A DNA stretch of 64,000 nt from Zasmidium citrigriseum. Taxonomy: Eukaryota; Ascomycota; Dothideomycetes; Mycosphaerellales; Mycosphaerellaceae. The translations under genes were made by a program, and so were the position numbers. The notes beneath the pieces are model-generated. The model saw only the letters and a program-made list of their open reading frames with translations. It made no database searches and was not told the origin of the DNA. This document shows positions 21,704-31,789 of the stretch, one piece after another (within the stretch, counting starts at the first letter, position 1; each line of letters starts with the position of its first letter). The DNA is taken from positions 310,001 to 374,000 of the forward strand of contig NHNW01000058.1 of the NCBI GenBank assembly GCA_002786025.1, read 5' to 3'.

Positions 21704-21711
21704 TATATAAA
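21704..21711 (+). promoter_or_regulatory. TATA box of SSP2
   Basis: TATATAAA about 115 bases before the ATG at 21826, matching the spacing at SSP1. Confidence 0.6.
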
Positions 21712-21825
21712 GACTGTAGTTGTCGCAGGACGTTCACAGTTACCATCGACAGCTTTCTGAATCGTCTTCCACCTTCCTACCAACGAACCCGACGCTCAGA
21801 CTCATTAGTCTTCAAGCAACACAAG

Positions 21826-22175
21826 ATGCACTTCTCGGTCTTTGCTATCATTACCACCATCACCTCTGTCGCTATGGCACAGAGCGCAAGGCCATGGTGC
21901 AACACTGGCTGGAGTGGCAACGGCGGATGTGAGAATGCAGGCAAATGTAGGTTTCAAGCATGGATCAATAAGCACGTCTGACGACTTGATAGTCACTTTC
22001 TGCTGCGGCGCTGCCGAGGGTGGTGCATTCGGAAACTGGAAGCCTGTAAGTAGCGCTGCTACGACAGCGGGCTGCTGATTGTTTGGTGTACTGACTTTGA
22101 AAACAACAGGACGCTTACGATGCCGGCATTGGTCCTTGCCTCGGCGGTCTCGGTACAGTCATGTGCGCTGCATAG
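21826..22175 (+). CDS. Small secreted six-cysteine protein SSP2
   Basis: 79 residues in exons 21826-21946, 21993-22045 and 22110-22175; introns 46 and 64 bases (GTAGGT/GATAG, GTAAGT/AACAG). Same architecture as SSP1: signal peptide ending SVAMA, then QSARPWCN, GCE, TFCCGAA, DAYDAG, PCL, TVMCAA, with six cysteines in the same order. Exon lengths and intron phases are identical to SSP1, so the pair arose by tandem duplication. The mature chains differ at many surface-type positions (for example KCEEAG versus GCENAG, EKQ versus WKP) while cysteines and the DAYDAG block are kept. Function unknown. Confidence 0.85.
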
Positions 22176-22867
22176 AGGATCCCTCTGACTTCGACATGGG
22201 CAAATTGGATGACTGGTGAGACTCGGTAACAGCGGTGTGCTGGGCTCATTTGCAAGTCCGTATCATTCAAATATCAGCTCCTTGGTCGAACTTTTCATTT
22301 TCAATCCTCTTGCAAATTCTCTGTAATCACTCATTCAGCATCAAGAGGCTCAAGAATGAGCCCTTATCAGCCTGATAGTGGTCAAGCTCTCCCCTCCGTC
22401 CCATGCTATAGCATGTTGCTTGGACCATATCTCTTGATACCTTCGCGCCCAGCACTCATGTCGTCCTCAATGTTCCCAATATCGTCTCAGTCCTCCTCAT
22501 CACAAGGTTATGGCGGTTCACCTTCAAAGCAAGGCTTGCTGGCCCAGCGCTTGCAGCGGTGGCCACGGAGAACTGCCGCGGGCTCTTCTTAGAGTCCTTG
22601 TCAAAGCTCTACAAGACTTGCACCTGCGGCTGACAGATTATGGTTCGAACTACGTTGGATTCCGTTCTCGTTGAATTGAAATCGCCCAGAAATCACGTCT
22701 TTGTTCAACTAGCTGACCTCTTGTCCATTCAAATTACCCTTGCGGCAAACCTAACCGAAAGCAAAGAAAGCAGTACTGAGAAGAACGTTGACGAGCAGCC
22801 CTCTGCTGTTTCAGAGCTCTCCCAATTCAATGTCGATGGTCCTGGCTCATTTGTGCAAGTGATCCTC
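22176..22867. other. intergenic, no clear feature
   Basis: 3' flanks of SSP2 and copy B, which converge. Minus-strand sequence near 22500-22430 encodes a short acidic run (DEED, IEDDMS) that faintly recalls the acidic tail of copy D, but it is too short to call. Confidence 0.4.
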
Positions 22868-23405
22868 CTATTCCTCCCGTTGCTCGCCCCACGGACAAAC
22901 CAATTCGTCTTGTGGCCATAGCCTGCTGTACAGATCACGAACTCGCACCCATTCGTCATTCCAGTCGCCATCGGAGCTGTGTATACTTAGCCTGTTGTCG
23001 ACGTACTCCATTGGAAAACATACCTCACTCCAATCCATGGTGCGAGCATATAGGCCCTAAGTAGGATGCACGCCACGACAATGTCGTAACGCTTACGCGC
23101 TGTCTTGCAGAAACTGAAGTTGTAGTCGTTCTTCTCCGACAGAAAGAAATCTTCGTGCGTGGCATCTCTGCCGCTGAGGCGGATGCCCTTCTCGATGCTT
23201 AAAAGTGGTTGGTCTTCTTGACAGTACGAGCGCTGGACTGGAACTTTGGCAGTCTCGATGATGAGCTTTGCATCTTCGACAAGAGTTGGCCAGACCTTCT
23301 GCCAGTCCTCCGAGCTCCAGTCGATGTGCTTCCAATAGTGCGTGTATCTTTGAAACATAAGTCAAAGCTGTACATAACATTGAGTTCCATCGTATCTTAC
23401 CCCAT
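22868..23405 (-). CDS. HET-N module, stand-alone copy B
   Basis: 145 residues; exons 23405-23401 (ATGGG), 23347-23024, 22976-22868; introns 53 and 47 bases (GTAAGA/CAAAG, GTATGT/CACAG). Reads MGYTHYW, DWSSEDWQKVWPTLVEDAK, LLSIEKGIRLSG, FCKTARKRYD, VVACILLRAYMLAP, then SSDGDW, RDLYSRLWP and VCPWGEQREE at the end. Soluble, no targeting signal seen. It is the most typical short member: the protein stops seven residues after CPW. Function unknown; homologous along its whole length to the N-terminus of the HET protein at 26582-29278. Confidence 0.8.
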
Positions 23406-24103
23406 GGTTTTATCAGACGGCGAAAGAGGACCGCGTTCTGCAGTTGTTGCGATAGTTTGAAGGCTTGGAATCTTTCGAGGTCGACCAGCTTGTCAATGAG
23501 GAATAGTCAAAGTTGCGCATGATAATCTCTTTATATATCCCAGTGGCATCTCAGTTCAAGGCAACAGAGTGTGTCCCTGGGTCCCTCGTCAAGGGTTCAA
23601 GAGCGGCAACCATTGGCTGTAGCCTGACTTCCGTGAAGCGGGCTCCTGGCAATGCGAATTCAGACAGTCCAGGCTGGTTTGCAGCATCCCTTGCGTCTCA
23701 ACATGTCGTACACTCAGAGGCAACAACGATGTTCGTCTTGTCACTTTCAAGCCTAGTCTCATGAGGTCTTGTGGCTTGGGAGATTTGATCGCATGCCTTG
23801 CGGGATTCAGGAGCAATTCTTTGGGCGAATAAACTTGACAACCGGAAGGTCAAAGAGTCTTCAGGCCGAGATAATAGAGATCTAAAAGCTGCGATGGATC
23901 AACCACGGTCTATTCTTCGAATGCGTGTCTTCAGTCAAACCTTCACCCTTCACACGGTAGGCATCTCTGATGAGCAAGTCGTCGATGGCCATTTCTTCCG
24001 GCAACTCGCCATCCTGATCTTCGTGCTCATGAATATACCAATCCAGGACAAAAGAGCGGATTTTGCTTCAATATTCCCTCCTTTCAAGACCTTCGTACTG
24101 ATG
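23406..24103. other. intergenic between copies B and C
   Basis: Promoter of copy B and a probable lost tail of copy C (see 23881-24103). Nothing else seen. Confidence 0.4.
23881..24103 (-). pseudogene. probable lost C-terminal tail of copy C
   Basis: Directly after the stop of copy C the minus strand can be read as an acidic tail (EHEDQDGELPEE, then AIDDLLIRDAY) down to a TAG at about 23881. This recalls the copy D tail (acidic run, then LDDLLKMGAAH). A stop and a frame change separate it from copy C, so it is a relic or a misjudged extra exon. Confidence 0.35.
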
Positions 24104-24601
24104 TTATGGCCACACTTTGCTGTAAAGATCTCGAGCTTCTTCCAACTTCTCCCAAGTCCCGTCCGACCTAGATATGGTCAGCTGCGTTTCGCCACGTAAA
24201 ACCACCACACGAACCTCAAGTCGATTCCGGTACCAAGCGCAATGGCTCTGAGCAGAACACAGCATACGACCGTATCTTTTGGGCTTTGGTCCGTGTTGCA
24301 GAAGGAGATCCCGGTGCACGTGTCTTCCGATAGGTCGGAAAGTACGACGTCTACATGTGGCTTGAACCTGTAGCTGAGTCTCATGCTCCCTTCAACGTCC
24401 ACTAGTGGTTGATCAGATCGCTCATATCGATCTGTGAGTAAGAGTTCGGCAGCCTCCATGATGAGATTGGCATCTTGATGGAGTCTCGGTAATATCGTTC
24501 GCCAATTCTCAGAACTCCAATGGATGCCCTTGTAGAAGTGTGTATAGCTGAGATACACATCAGCCATTGTTCAAATTGAGTGACATGGCGACTGACCCCA
24601 T
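24104..24601 (-). CDS. HET-N module, stand-alone copy C (C-terminally short)
   Basis: 133 residues; exons 24601-24597 (ATGGG), 24547-24215, 24167-24104; introns 49 and 47 bases (GTCAGT/CTCAG, GTTCGT/TCTAG). Reads MGYTHFY, HWSSENWRTILPRLHQDAN, FCNTDQSPKD, VVCCVLLRAIALG, then RSDGTW, ARDLYSKVWP and stop. It is the most divergent copy: the CKTARKPYD motif is altered to CNTDQSPKD and the CPW end is missing. A decayed tail follows. It may be on the way to becoming a pseudogene, although the splice sites and frame are still intact. Confidence 0.65.
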
Positions 24602-25316
24602 GTCTTCTCTCGGATAGTGGACAAAAGCTAGTTGGCACAGGTTGACACTTTCAAATCTCTCGGCTTGAAATGATCTGCCAATGGTAACACGCAGTCTTGC
24701 TTGCCCTGCCGGCTTTTTGAAGCTCTAATATACTTGTTTCAAGGCAACGAGCCATACTCGCGGGATATCTTCTGATGGATCGAGAGCGACGATTATTAGC
24801 TACAGCCTGACGAAGCTGGAGTGGCTTCTCGATCCAGACATGCAAGCCTGATTTGCAGGACCCCTTGCGTCTAAATGCCTTGTCCAGGCAGGAACAGCAG
24901 CAATGGGCTAAAAGTCAATTCTGTAGAGTGATTGTAGTCTTACGAGGATTTATGGTCGCTAGATGGCTCCTACTCATTCGTATAAGAACGACTAGACCTC
25001 TATTTGGGATGAGGCGAACAGGCTGGCCTGCATCGATAAGACGGAGGATCTTTTACCATGCATTGAGGTCTTTTAGGAGCACGAAAAGTAATTCCGACAC
25101 ATTGCCATCCAAGACGTGTGGTTAGAGCGACAACAGATTCAAACTACCCCACGTTGCATACACGATGACGAAGGAAGCAAGCCATTTTGAAATCTATGGT
25201 GTCGTTGACTGAGCTTCTCGAGCTTAGTATGTGATTTGCGTGAAGCCCCTATAAAACTTGCAAGATGGAGAATCATCAGAGCACGGGACTTCAGCGGAGT
25301 GCCAGTCATCAAGCGT
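24602..25316. other. intergenic between copies C and D
   Basis: Promoter of copy C and 3' flank of copy D. No supported feature. Confidence 0.45.
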
Positions 25317-26018
25317 TCACTGTTCGCTCATGACATCCGTGCTCTTACCCTCCTCATCTCTCTTCGTATGCGCGGCTCCCATCTTGAGCAAGTCATCGAG
25401 GGTGAAATAATCAAGCCGCTCCTCCTCGTCACCGTCGTCATCGTCGTCACCGTCATCCTCATCCCAAGGGCAGGCCACCTCGTCCTCAGGCCACAGCTTT
25501 GCATACAGATCACGAGCCTCCTTCCAATCATGCTCCCAATCGCCATCAGAGCTACGCACCCTCAGCTAAGATAATGATATTCCCATGTCAAATTCCACGT
25601 ACCTGACTTGAATAATGGGCCACGCAAGATACGATGCACGTAGCAAGACACAGCACACAACAAGATCATACGGCTTACGTGCCGTCTTGCAAAAGCAATC
25701 TTCCGAGGAGCACTCCTCTTCCGAAAGAATGAAGTCGTCGTGTGACTGCCTTTTGCCGTTGAAATGGATGCCCTTCTCGACGCTTATGAGGGGTGCAAAT
25801 GTGCGTCTCTTCGTCCCATCAGGACCGGGTTCTTCTCTGCGAGGACCCTTCAGCGGCACTTTGGCGGCCTCGATGATGAGCCGTGTATCTTCGACGAGCT
25901 GTGGCCAGATGCTTTGCCAGTCTTCGTGGTTCCAGTCCATGAATTCGTAGTAGTGTGTATAGCTGGCGTTCAACGTTAGACACCGGGTTTAGTCACCTCG
26001 CATCTGAACTCACCCCAT
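25317..26018 (-). CDS. HET-N module, stand-alone copy D with acidic tail
   Basis: 199 residues; exons 26018-26014 (ATGGG), 25962-25603, 25551-25317; introns 51 bases each (GTGAGT/GCCAG, GTACGT/CGTAG). Module: MGYTHYYEF, DWNHEDWQSIWPQLVEDTR, LISVEKGIHFNG, FCKTARKPYD, VVCCVLLRASYLA, SSDGDW, ARDLYAKLWPEDEVACPW. A C-terminal extension follows that the shorter copies lack: a run of Asp/Glu (about 20 residues) and LDYFTLDDLLKMG, ending in a charged tail. The middle of the module also carries a Pro/Arg/Lys insert (GPRREEPGPDGTKRR). Function unknown. Nearest stand-alone neighbour of the HET gene. Confidence 0.8.
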
Positions 26019-26581
26019 GGTGTTTTGGACCCAGCAGACTTCCGTATAGATATCAGCAGTGTACTTTGGTTTTGCGAAGCCCGTATGGTGGGCTCGATCT
26101 TTTGAAAGCAGATTTGAAGTGTCGAAGTAGAGAGTGGGAGAGGACTGGATTGGCTGTTCATATAGCCGTGTCACAGTCGCAGATAAAGGCAACACAGATG
26201 GTAATCTGCCGCCGCGGGATCTCTGTTAGTTTCATAGAGCCGCCTACGTCGTTTGCAGCCTGGCGAGGTTGTACGGTCTCTGAGGTGTGGGTGTGCCAAG
26301 GCCGCAGCCTGATTTGTGCCACGTCCACGCCCCAAGCCGTCGCACAAGAACACTCAACCGCGACACAGGTCGCTCAGTCACGCAGTGAAGGTCAACTGCT
26401 CAATGGTATGAGTTCGTGCGAACCGACAATCTCGTACAACTCTGCTAGTGAGTTGTTGATCGAGGAGCCAACAAGAGACCGCTTGCCAGAATGCTTTTGT
26501 CGAACACGTCCGAAGGAAACTTGTGCATTTGTTAAAGCAGCATATAATTCTTATGCCGAGTACCCGACTATCCGCAAGCCT
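26019..26581. other. intergenic between copy D and the HET gene
   Basis: Promoter of copy D and 3' flank of the HET-domain gene. No supported feature. Confidence 0.45.
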
Positions 26582-29278
26582 TTAGACAACCTCAAGATCC
26601 ACCATCTCAGCTTGGGCCATCATCCATCGCTTCCGAGCGATATCCGTGTCCATGACCTGAACTCGCTCATACTTTGCGTATAACGTACGATTGTTCAGTT
26701 TTCGTAGCATCATGAGCATCGTGATCTTCCAATCGCCACCCGAGGTGTCCCGCGTGCCATTCAAAGCCATAAATTCAGCGACCCAAAAGCGAGGGAATTG
26801 CTCGCGCCATTGGCGGTCTAGCCAGATCGATCCCATTGGAATGTGGGCATCACATCGCTCGTGAGAGTCGTGCTCGGCTGGGTCGTAGTCCTTCATGTTC
26901 TTCCTGGTGGCATTGATGGAAACTGCTGGGTCTCGGAGATCGCCTCTGCGGAGGATTTGCCTCTCAATCTTACCCATCTCCCCTTGGTTTTCTCCTCGTT
27001 CGTCCTCTAAATCCAGTCGAATCAGTTGTCCAACAAGGGTGAAAGCGCACATGGTCTTTGGCAGTTCGAGATGATCACAGAACTTGCCACAGCCGCCCTC
27101 TACGCATGTCTTGAATCCGAGAGAGGAACAAGATGTAGGGAATATCAAGTAGCGACCCTGAGAGCCTTCGCTCTCTTCTGGCGTATCTGACACCATCAGC
27201 TTCGCTATACTGGCTTGTATGTTCAAAAACATCGAGGCTTCCAACAGGTCGAAGGTGGGTGCGGCGGGAAAGCCAAAGCTGCCATATTCATCAGGACATT
27301 CCCAAGCTCGGTGTACCGACGCTGGCCTGCGAGGGCCTTGCGCAACTCGCAGTTGCGGGGCACCGGACGAGAAGTAAAGCTCTATCCCTTCGTAATGGTT
27401 GATCGTATGGTCAGTCTGGGCGTGCTCAAAGATCTTTCGGTCAAAAACAGCAGCGGTGTTCCATCCCAGCCAAGAGAAAGAAGGGAATGCCGAGATCCGT
27501 GATCTTGGGTCGTGAACGGCTGCACGCCAACACAGTGCTTGATCGAACGCCAGCGATGGTAGGCCCCACCGGAATCCAGACCGTTGACCATCCACGCCAT
27601 GGGCGTATTGCCGGAAAACGCCTTCGAATGCATTTTGCCGATCATCGAGATTCCCCAGTTGTCGTCTTGAGTAGTACTCCACGGCAGCCAGGTATGATTC
27701 CAGTTGTTTCCCCTCGGGTACATCGATCAGTCCACCACAGGTGTTGTACTTATCAAGCGTCCGCCCTGAAATCCGTGGCATCTGTATTCCTTCCAGGGTG
27801 AAGATTCCTTCTTGACATTGTAGAAATATCCCATGGCTTGTGAAAAGTATCATCCGGTGGGACAGAACCTTTTCTTGATAGCACCAGGCCCGCTTGCTCC
27901 AGGGCGACGCCTCGACCAACTCAGATACAGCGTCTTGGGAGCGAAGCTCTTCACAGTCCATCGCAGGAGAGATTATCAATCCCTCATCGGCAGTAGCAGC
28001 CGAGACAGCCGCAATGGTCAGTTTCGCCGAAGCATAAATTTGCCTCATCCAGGTGATTTGAATTTGCTTGTCAATCGACGAGTCCTGTAAGATGCAAAGG
28101 GTGTCTGTCCAGAGATATCGTTCCCCAAGATTTTCGCACCCCAGAATCGCGTCGCGGACGGTCGTTGAAAGTTTCGGCCACAGGGCCTTAAGACTGCCGG
28201 TCTTCATCAATACCGACTCTGTCTCCCGCGTCAGCTTCAATTGATTAACCCCACCCCAAACGTATGTTAACGCGATGAATGATTCCGGCTCATGCACCGG
28301 AACAAGGCATCGTTGTCTGACGTCGACGAGTCGAAAGCAGACATCGGGTAGTCTCTCGGGCTTGAATTGAAAGGGTTTGCAGGCCAGGTGCTCAGCGTTC
28401 GAGTCGCAGCACTTTAGCCAACGAGAAGCACCACCAAGATCCAGCTGTGTCACCGTTTCCTTTGCATCTTGCGAGTTCGTCTCGTGTCTATCATACTGAA
28501 TTGTTCCCGGGGGGTCTGAGAGCTTCATGCTCGCGATGGAAGTCTGTAAATCCTTATCATATTGGCGGGCGTCCTCCGCTCGGGCTACATCCGCGCTCGT
28601 AAGGCTAGACTGGCCAGTGTCGCCGCCATTGCCCTTTGGAAGGCTCTCTGTCTGATCGTCGGCCTGCCTGGAGCAAGGCCTTCCCTCTACGCCAGCTTCA
28701 GAGTCTTTGCAATGACCTTGACTTGGTTTCTTCCAGGGACAAGTCAGCGACTCCTCGGGCCAAATGTTAATGTAGAGTTGGCGAATCCGCAACCACTTCA
28801 ATTCGTCCCAGTCACCATCAGAGCTAGAAGTGTAAGCTTCGTATTCAAAGAATAGACCTTGAATCTTGCTTACCCGATTGTAATACACTCAGGGGCATGC
28901 TTGTAGGCTCTCAGCAGCACACAACCCACAACGACGTCGTAGGCCTTGCCAAACGTCTTACAATAGTCGGTCTCGGGGAGGTAATCAACCGCAAGCTCGA
29001 AAGTCTGGTGGCAGCCCTCGAACACTCCGTTGATCTTGATCCCTTCTTCTAAGCTGACGAGCGGTGGTTCAAGCTCTCCGTGTTCCAAGTTACCGCCGTG
29101 GTCAGATCCGCAAAGACGGACGTCGGCCGCTTCGACAATAAGCCGTGTATCTTCGACCAGCTTTGGCCAAATCTGTTGCCACAATTCCCACTTGTCGGCC
29201 TTGAAGTGCCATCTGTGAGAGTAGCTATGACTGATTAGCGCTTTTCTCCTTGTCCTTGGGTTCTGCGACGTACCCCAT
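26582..29278 (-). CDS. HET-domain protein with N-terminal HET-N module (copy E)
   Basis: HET domains (PF06985) trigger or carry the cell-death response of heterokaryon incompatibility. Exons 29278-29274 (ATGGG), 29224-28874, 28823-26582; introns 49 and 50 bases (GTACGT/CATAG, GTAAGC/TCTAG). 865 residues. Residues 1-150 are the local module: MGYSHRW, WQQIWPKLVEDTR, LVSLEEGIKING, YCKTFGKAYD, VVGCVLLRAYKHAP, GSDGDW, LYINIWPEESLTCPW. A low-complexity linker follows (about 151-270), then the HET domain from about 300: FIALTYVWGG, LWTDTLCILQDS, QIYASAKLTIAAV, and the usual RAWCYQEKVLS and later FPSFSWLGW. No NACHT, WD40 or ankyrin part seen. The splice that joins the module to the HET part uses the same intron position and phase as the stand-alone copies. 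Confidence 0.88.
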
Positions 29279-29778
29279 GGCTCTCGAGTGTTTGTCAAAT
29301 CAAGAGATCTATGACATCTCAGTCCAGATCAATGAAGCTCTGTATCCAAAAGGCCGGGCACGCAAACAGAGGGAGTCGAGAATGAAGTCATTTGAGAGAG
29401 GGTGGCGATACTCCAAGGCAGAAGCCCCATCAGCAGCTCTTGCCTGGAGACAAGTCATTACCAAGAGGCAGGAGTGACCCACTTCGAGATTAGACGTTGC
29501 ACAGCATGTTGACAGGGATGACAAGCGAGCTTTGCCACCTGGAGGAGCGGGTCAGAGGGGGGCGATGCGAACATCCTTTTTCACAATTAAAAATTGATGT
29601 GATTGTAGTAATCAACAGATCGTGTATGTCGACTGAGGCCGGACGACGGAGAGCGGGTATGCATGTCGTGAGGCCGTATGGTTGAAGGCACTCGGGTAGA
29701 AAAGTCGATTCGATGCAAGGGGGGCGAGCAGTGGAGCCACGAAGACCCATTCTGGTTGGTCTGGACAAGCTGCGTAAG
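29279..29778. other. intergenic, HET gene promoter side
   Basis: 500 bases upstream of the HET gene and downstream of the membrane-protein gene. No supported gene or repeat. Confidence 0.5.
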
Positions 29779-31789
29779 TTAGTCGAACGTTCTTCTCTTG
29801 TTCGCCCTCGCAACCGCCTGAAGGTCCATCGATCCAACAGCGAAATGTCCAACATCTCGCTCAGGTTCAACATCGCCGAATCGCACCATCTGCCTCTTCA
29901 TCATTCGCGAGCGCTTCGCATGGTCCAGCGATGAAGTATTGATATCCGACTCAACGTAAGGATTGTCTCTGGTCAGGGTAGACCAATTCAACGAGAGCTC
30001 CGGAGTCTTGCTTATGAGACGCAGTGTGATCGAAAGTATGCAAGCGGCGATCATGAAAATGGACGATGCAAGTAGCACGCCCAGCCACGGCCGATGGCAG
30101 CGGATAACATCAAAAGTTCGGGTGAGCTGACCATCCGTCGTCGTCACGTTCGCTGATAACGAATCGTCGAACAAGCCGGTGTGATCCACCTTTGGAATAT
30201 CTCCAGAGAAGCCGTATGGGATCACATAAGGGCCGGCAGAAGCTGTCCAGAAGGTATTGAACAGCTGTGCAAGTCGGATCGCGAAGACGTCCGTAGGTAC
30301 CGAAGTCATCGGCTTGTCGAGTGAAGGGGAGGCGGGAGAACTGGGATCGAGCAGATAACCTTGCACAGGTGTCATGGTGCCTCCTCGGCCAATGGACACC
30401 GCATCCATGAATTGTAGGAAGAAGTAAGTCTGTGCATTGCAGCCGCCTGGCGGCGTTTCCAGCATTGTCCACGCTGACTGGGGATGCGCTTTTGTTGATT
30501 TGCGGACGGCAGTTGAGGTACAATTGGTTCCTCCTGTGCAATGGACCTGGACTTCCACATAGGATGTTGAGATGGCACACAGAGCCCCGAATTGTGTTTC
30601 GGTTGCGTCATAGGAGTTATAGGCGAAGACGAGCGGAGTGTAGTTTGGGTCGTACGGATCACCCCTGCAGAATCCAGTCGTGACATTCTTTCCCGGGAGC
30701 GGATGGGTGAGAACACTAGTGCTGCTACCTACAGCCTGTATCTTGTTCCATCCACTTGTTGCGTTGCGACTGTCGGAGCTTTGGGGCTGAGGCGTCTCGG
30801 TAAGGGCAGAGCAGTCGAGCGTCCAGTAAAACGTCTCAAGTGTGAATGTAGCGTTCGCTGTCGGCACTAGACCGGCGACCGGAAGCCCTATCAACGAGGC
30901 ATAGGTCACCTTTTGATCTGGCACAGGAATCCAAGACTCGTCACCCGAGATACCGGATGTGTGGAGAGTTTCGATGAAAGGAACCTTCACATTGTTCCAA
31001 AGGTCGGTCGGCGACGCTTTGACTCTGTCGGGACCGAGAAGGGCGGCAGTAAACAGACCTGACATTAGAGTACCCACGGGGGCAAGGTCGCCCGCCATGT
31101 AGGGATAGTAGGAGTGGTTCGTCGACATGTAGCTTATCGGGGTTGTCGACGTGGAGTTCTCCAGCCCCACTGTCATCACTCGCAGTGATGCTTGACCACC
31201 CAAAGGCGAAATGGCCCACGCAATGATCAGTATTAGGCCAGCAACACTCATGATCCGCAGACTGATTTGAGTCAAGACCGTGTTCACCACTGTGGTGCTG
31301 CCAGCAAGCAAATCGAGTAAGCCTAGCCGTTCGCCGCGCTCGATACGCCAAAGCATGATCGCCTTCAGGGCTCGTCCAAGCACGGCGGCAAAGAGAATCG
31401 GGAAGATCGTTGGGCCCTACCGACTTGTTAGTAAGCTCATCGTAGAGCACATTGGGCTCATGGTGTACAATCTTTGCGGCATTGGTGAGCGCATTGGTAG
31501 CTTCTTCATGCTCAGCAACTGGTTTGCCACTGTAATGCAGGACGTAGAGCCCATATACAAAGAAGACTGCCGAGAGCAATGCAAAAAGGATATCAGTGCA
31601 CACTTCAAACGTAGCACTGGAGCGGCTGCGATGGAAGGTCTGGCCTTGCTTTGGTATGTTGTCCGTGGACGCCCGGAGTGTAGCGCTTGACCGGAGAGAG
31701 CTTCCAGGCCGCGAGTCGGTGCTGTGGACTTGAATCAAGGGAATGTCTGCAGAGCTCAGACTCGTGCTGTACTTGTGAGAGCGAGACAT
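29779..31789 (-). CDS. Fungal multi-pass membrane protein, unknown function
   Basis: Exons 31789-31469 and 31416-29779 give 652 residues. The 52-base intron (GTACAC, perfect TTACTAAC branch, GGTAG) joins AAKI to GPTIFPILFAAVLGRALK, a hallmark of a large, mostly unnamed Pezizomycotina family. Membrane segments: ILFALLSAVFFVYGLYVL, PTIFPILFAAVLG, VAGLILIIAWAISPLGGQAS and, near the C-terminus, VLLASSIFMIAACILSITL. Between the third and last is a long extracytoplasmic-type region with many NXS/T sequons and about ten cysteines. A Ser-rich cytosolic N-terminus precedes. Probably a plasma-membrane protein; role unknown. Confidence 0.8.

Larger units (their letters stand above)
20411..21825. other. 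intergenic between SSP1 and SSP2
   Basis: Contains a decayed HET-N module copy on the minus strand (about 20640-20930), the second instance of the 17-base motif and the TATA box of SSP2. The frame 21592-21981 on the plus strand is only the SSP2 leader and first exon read in another frame. Confidence 0.5.

Noticed and set aside
25317..25559. Separate small gene on the minus strand with an acidic product
   Set aside because: It is exon 3 of module copy D; splicing at 25602-25552 joins it in frame to the upstream exon with the same phase as in the other copies.
30110..30716. Alternative minus-strand frames inside the membrane-protein gene
   Set aside because: They are other-frame readings of the long, well-supported 545-codon exon.
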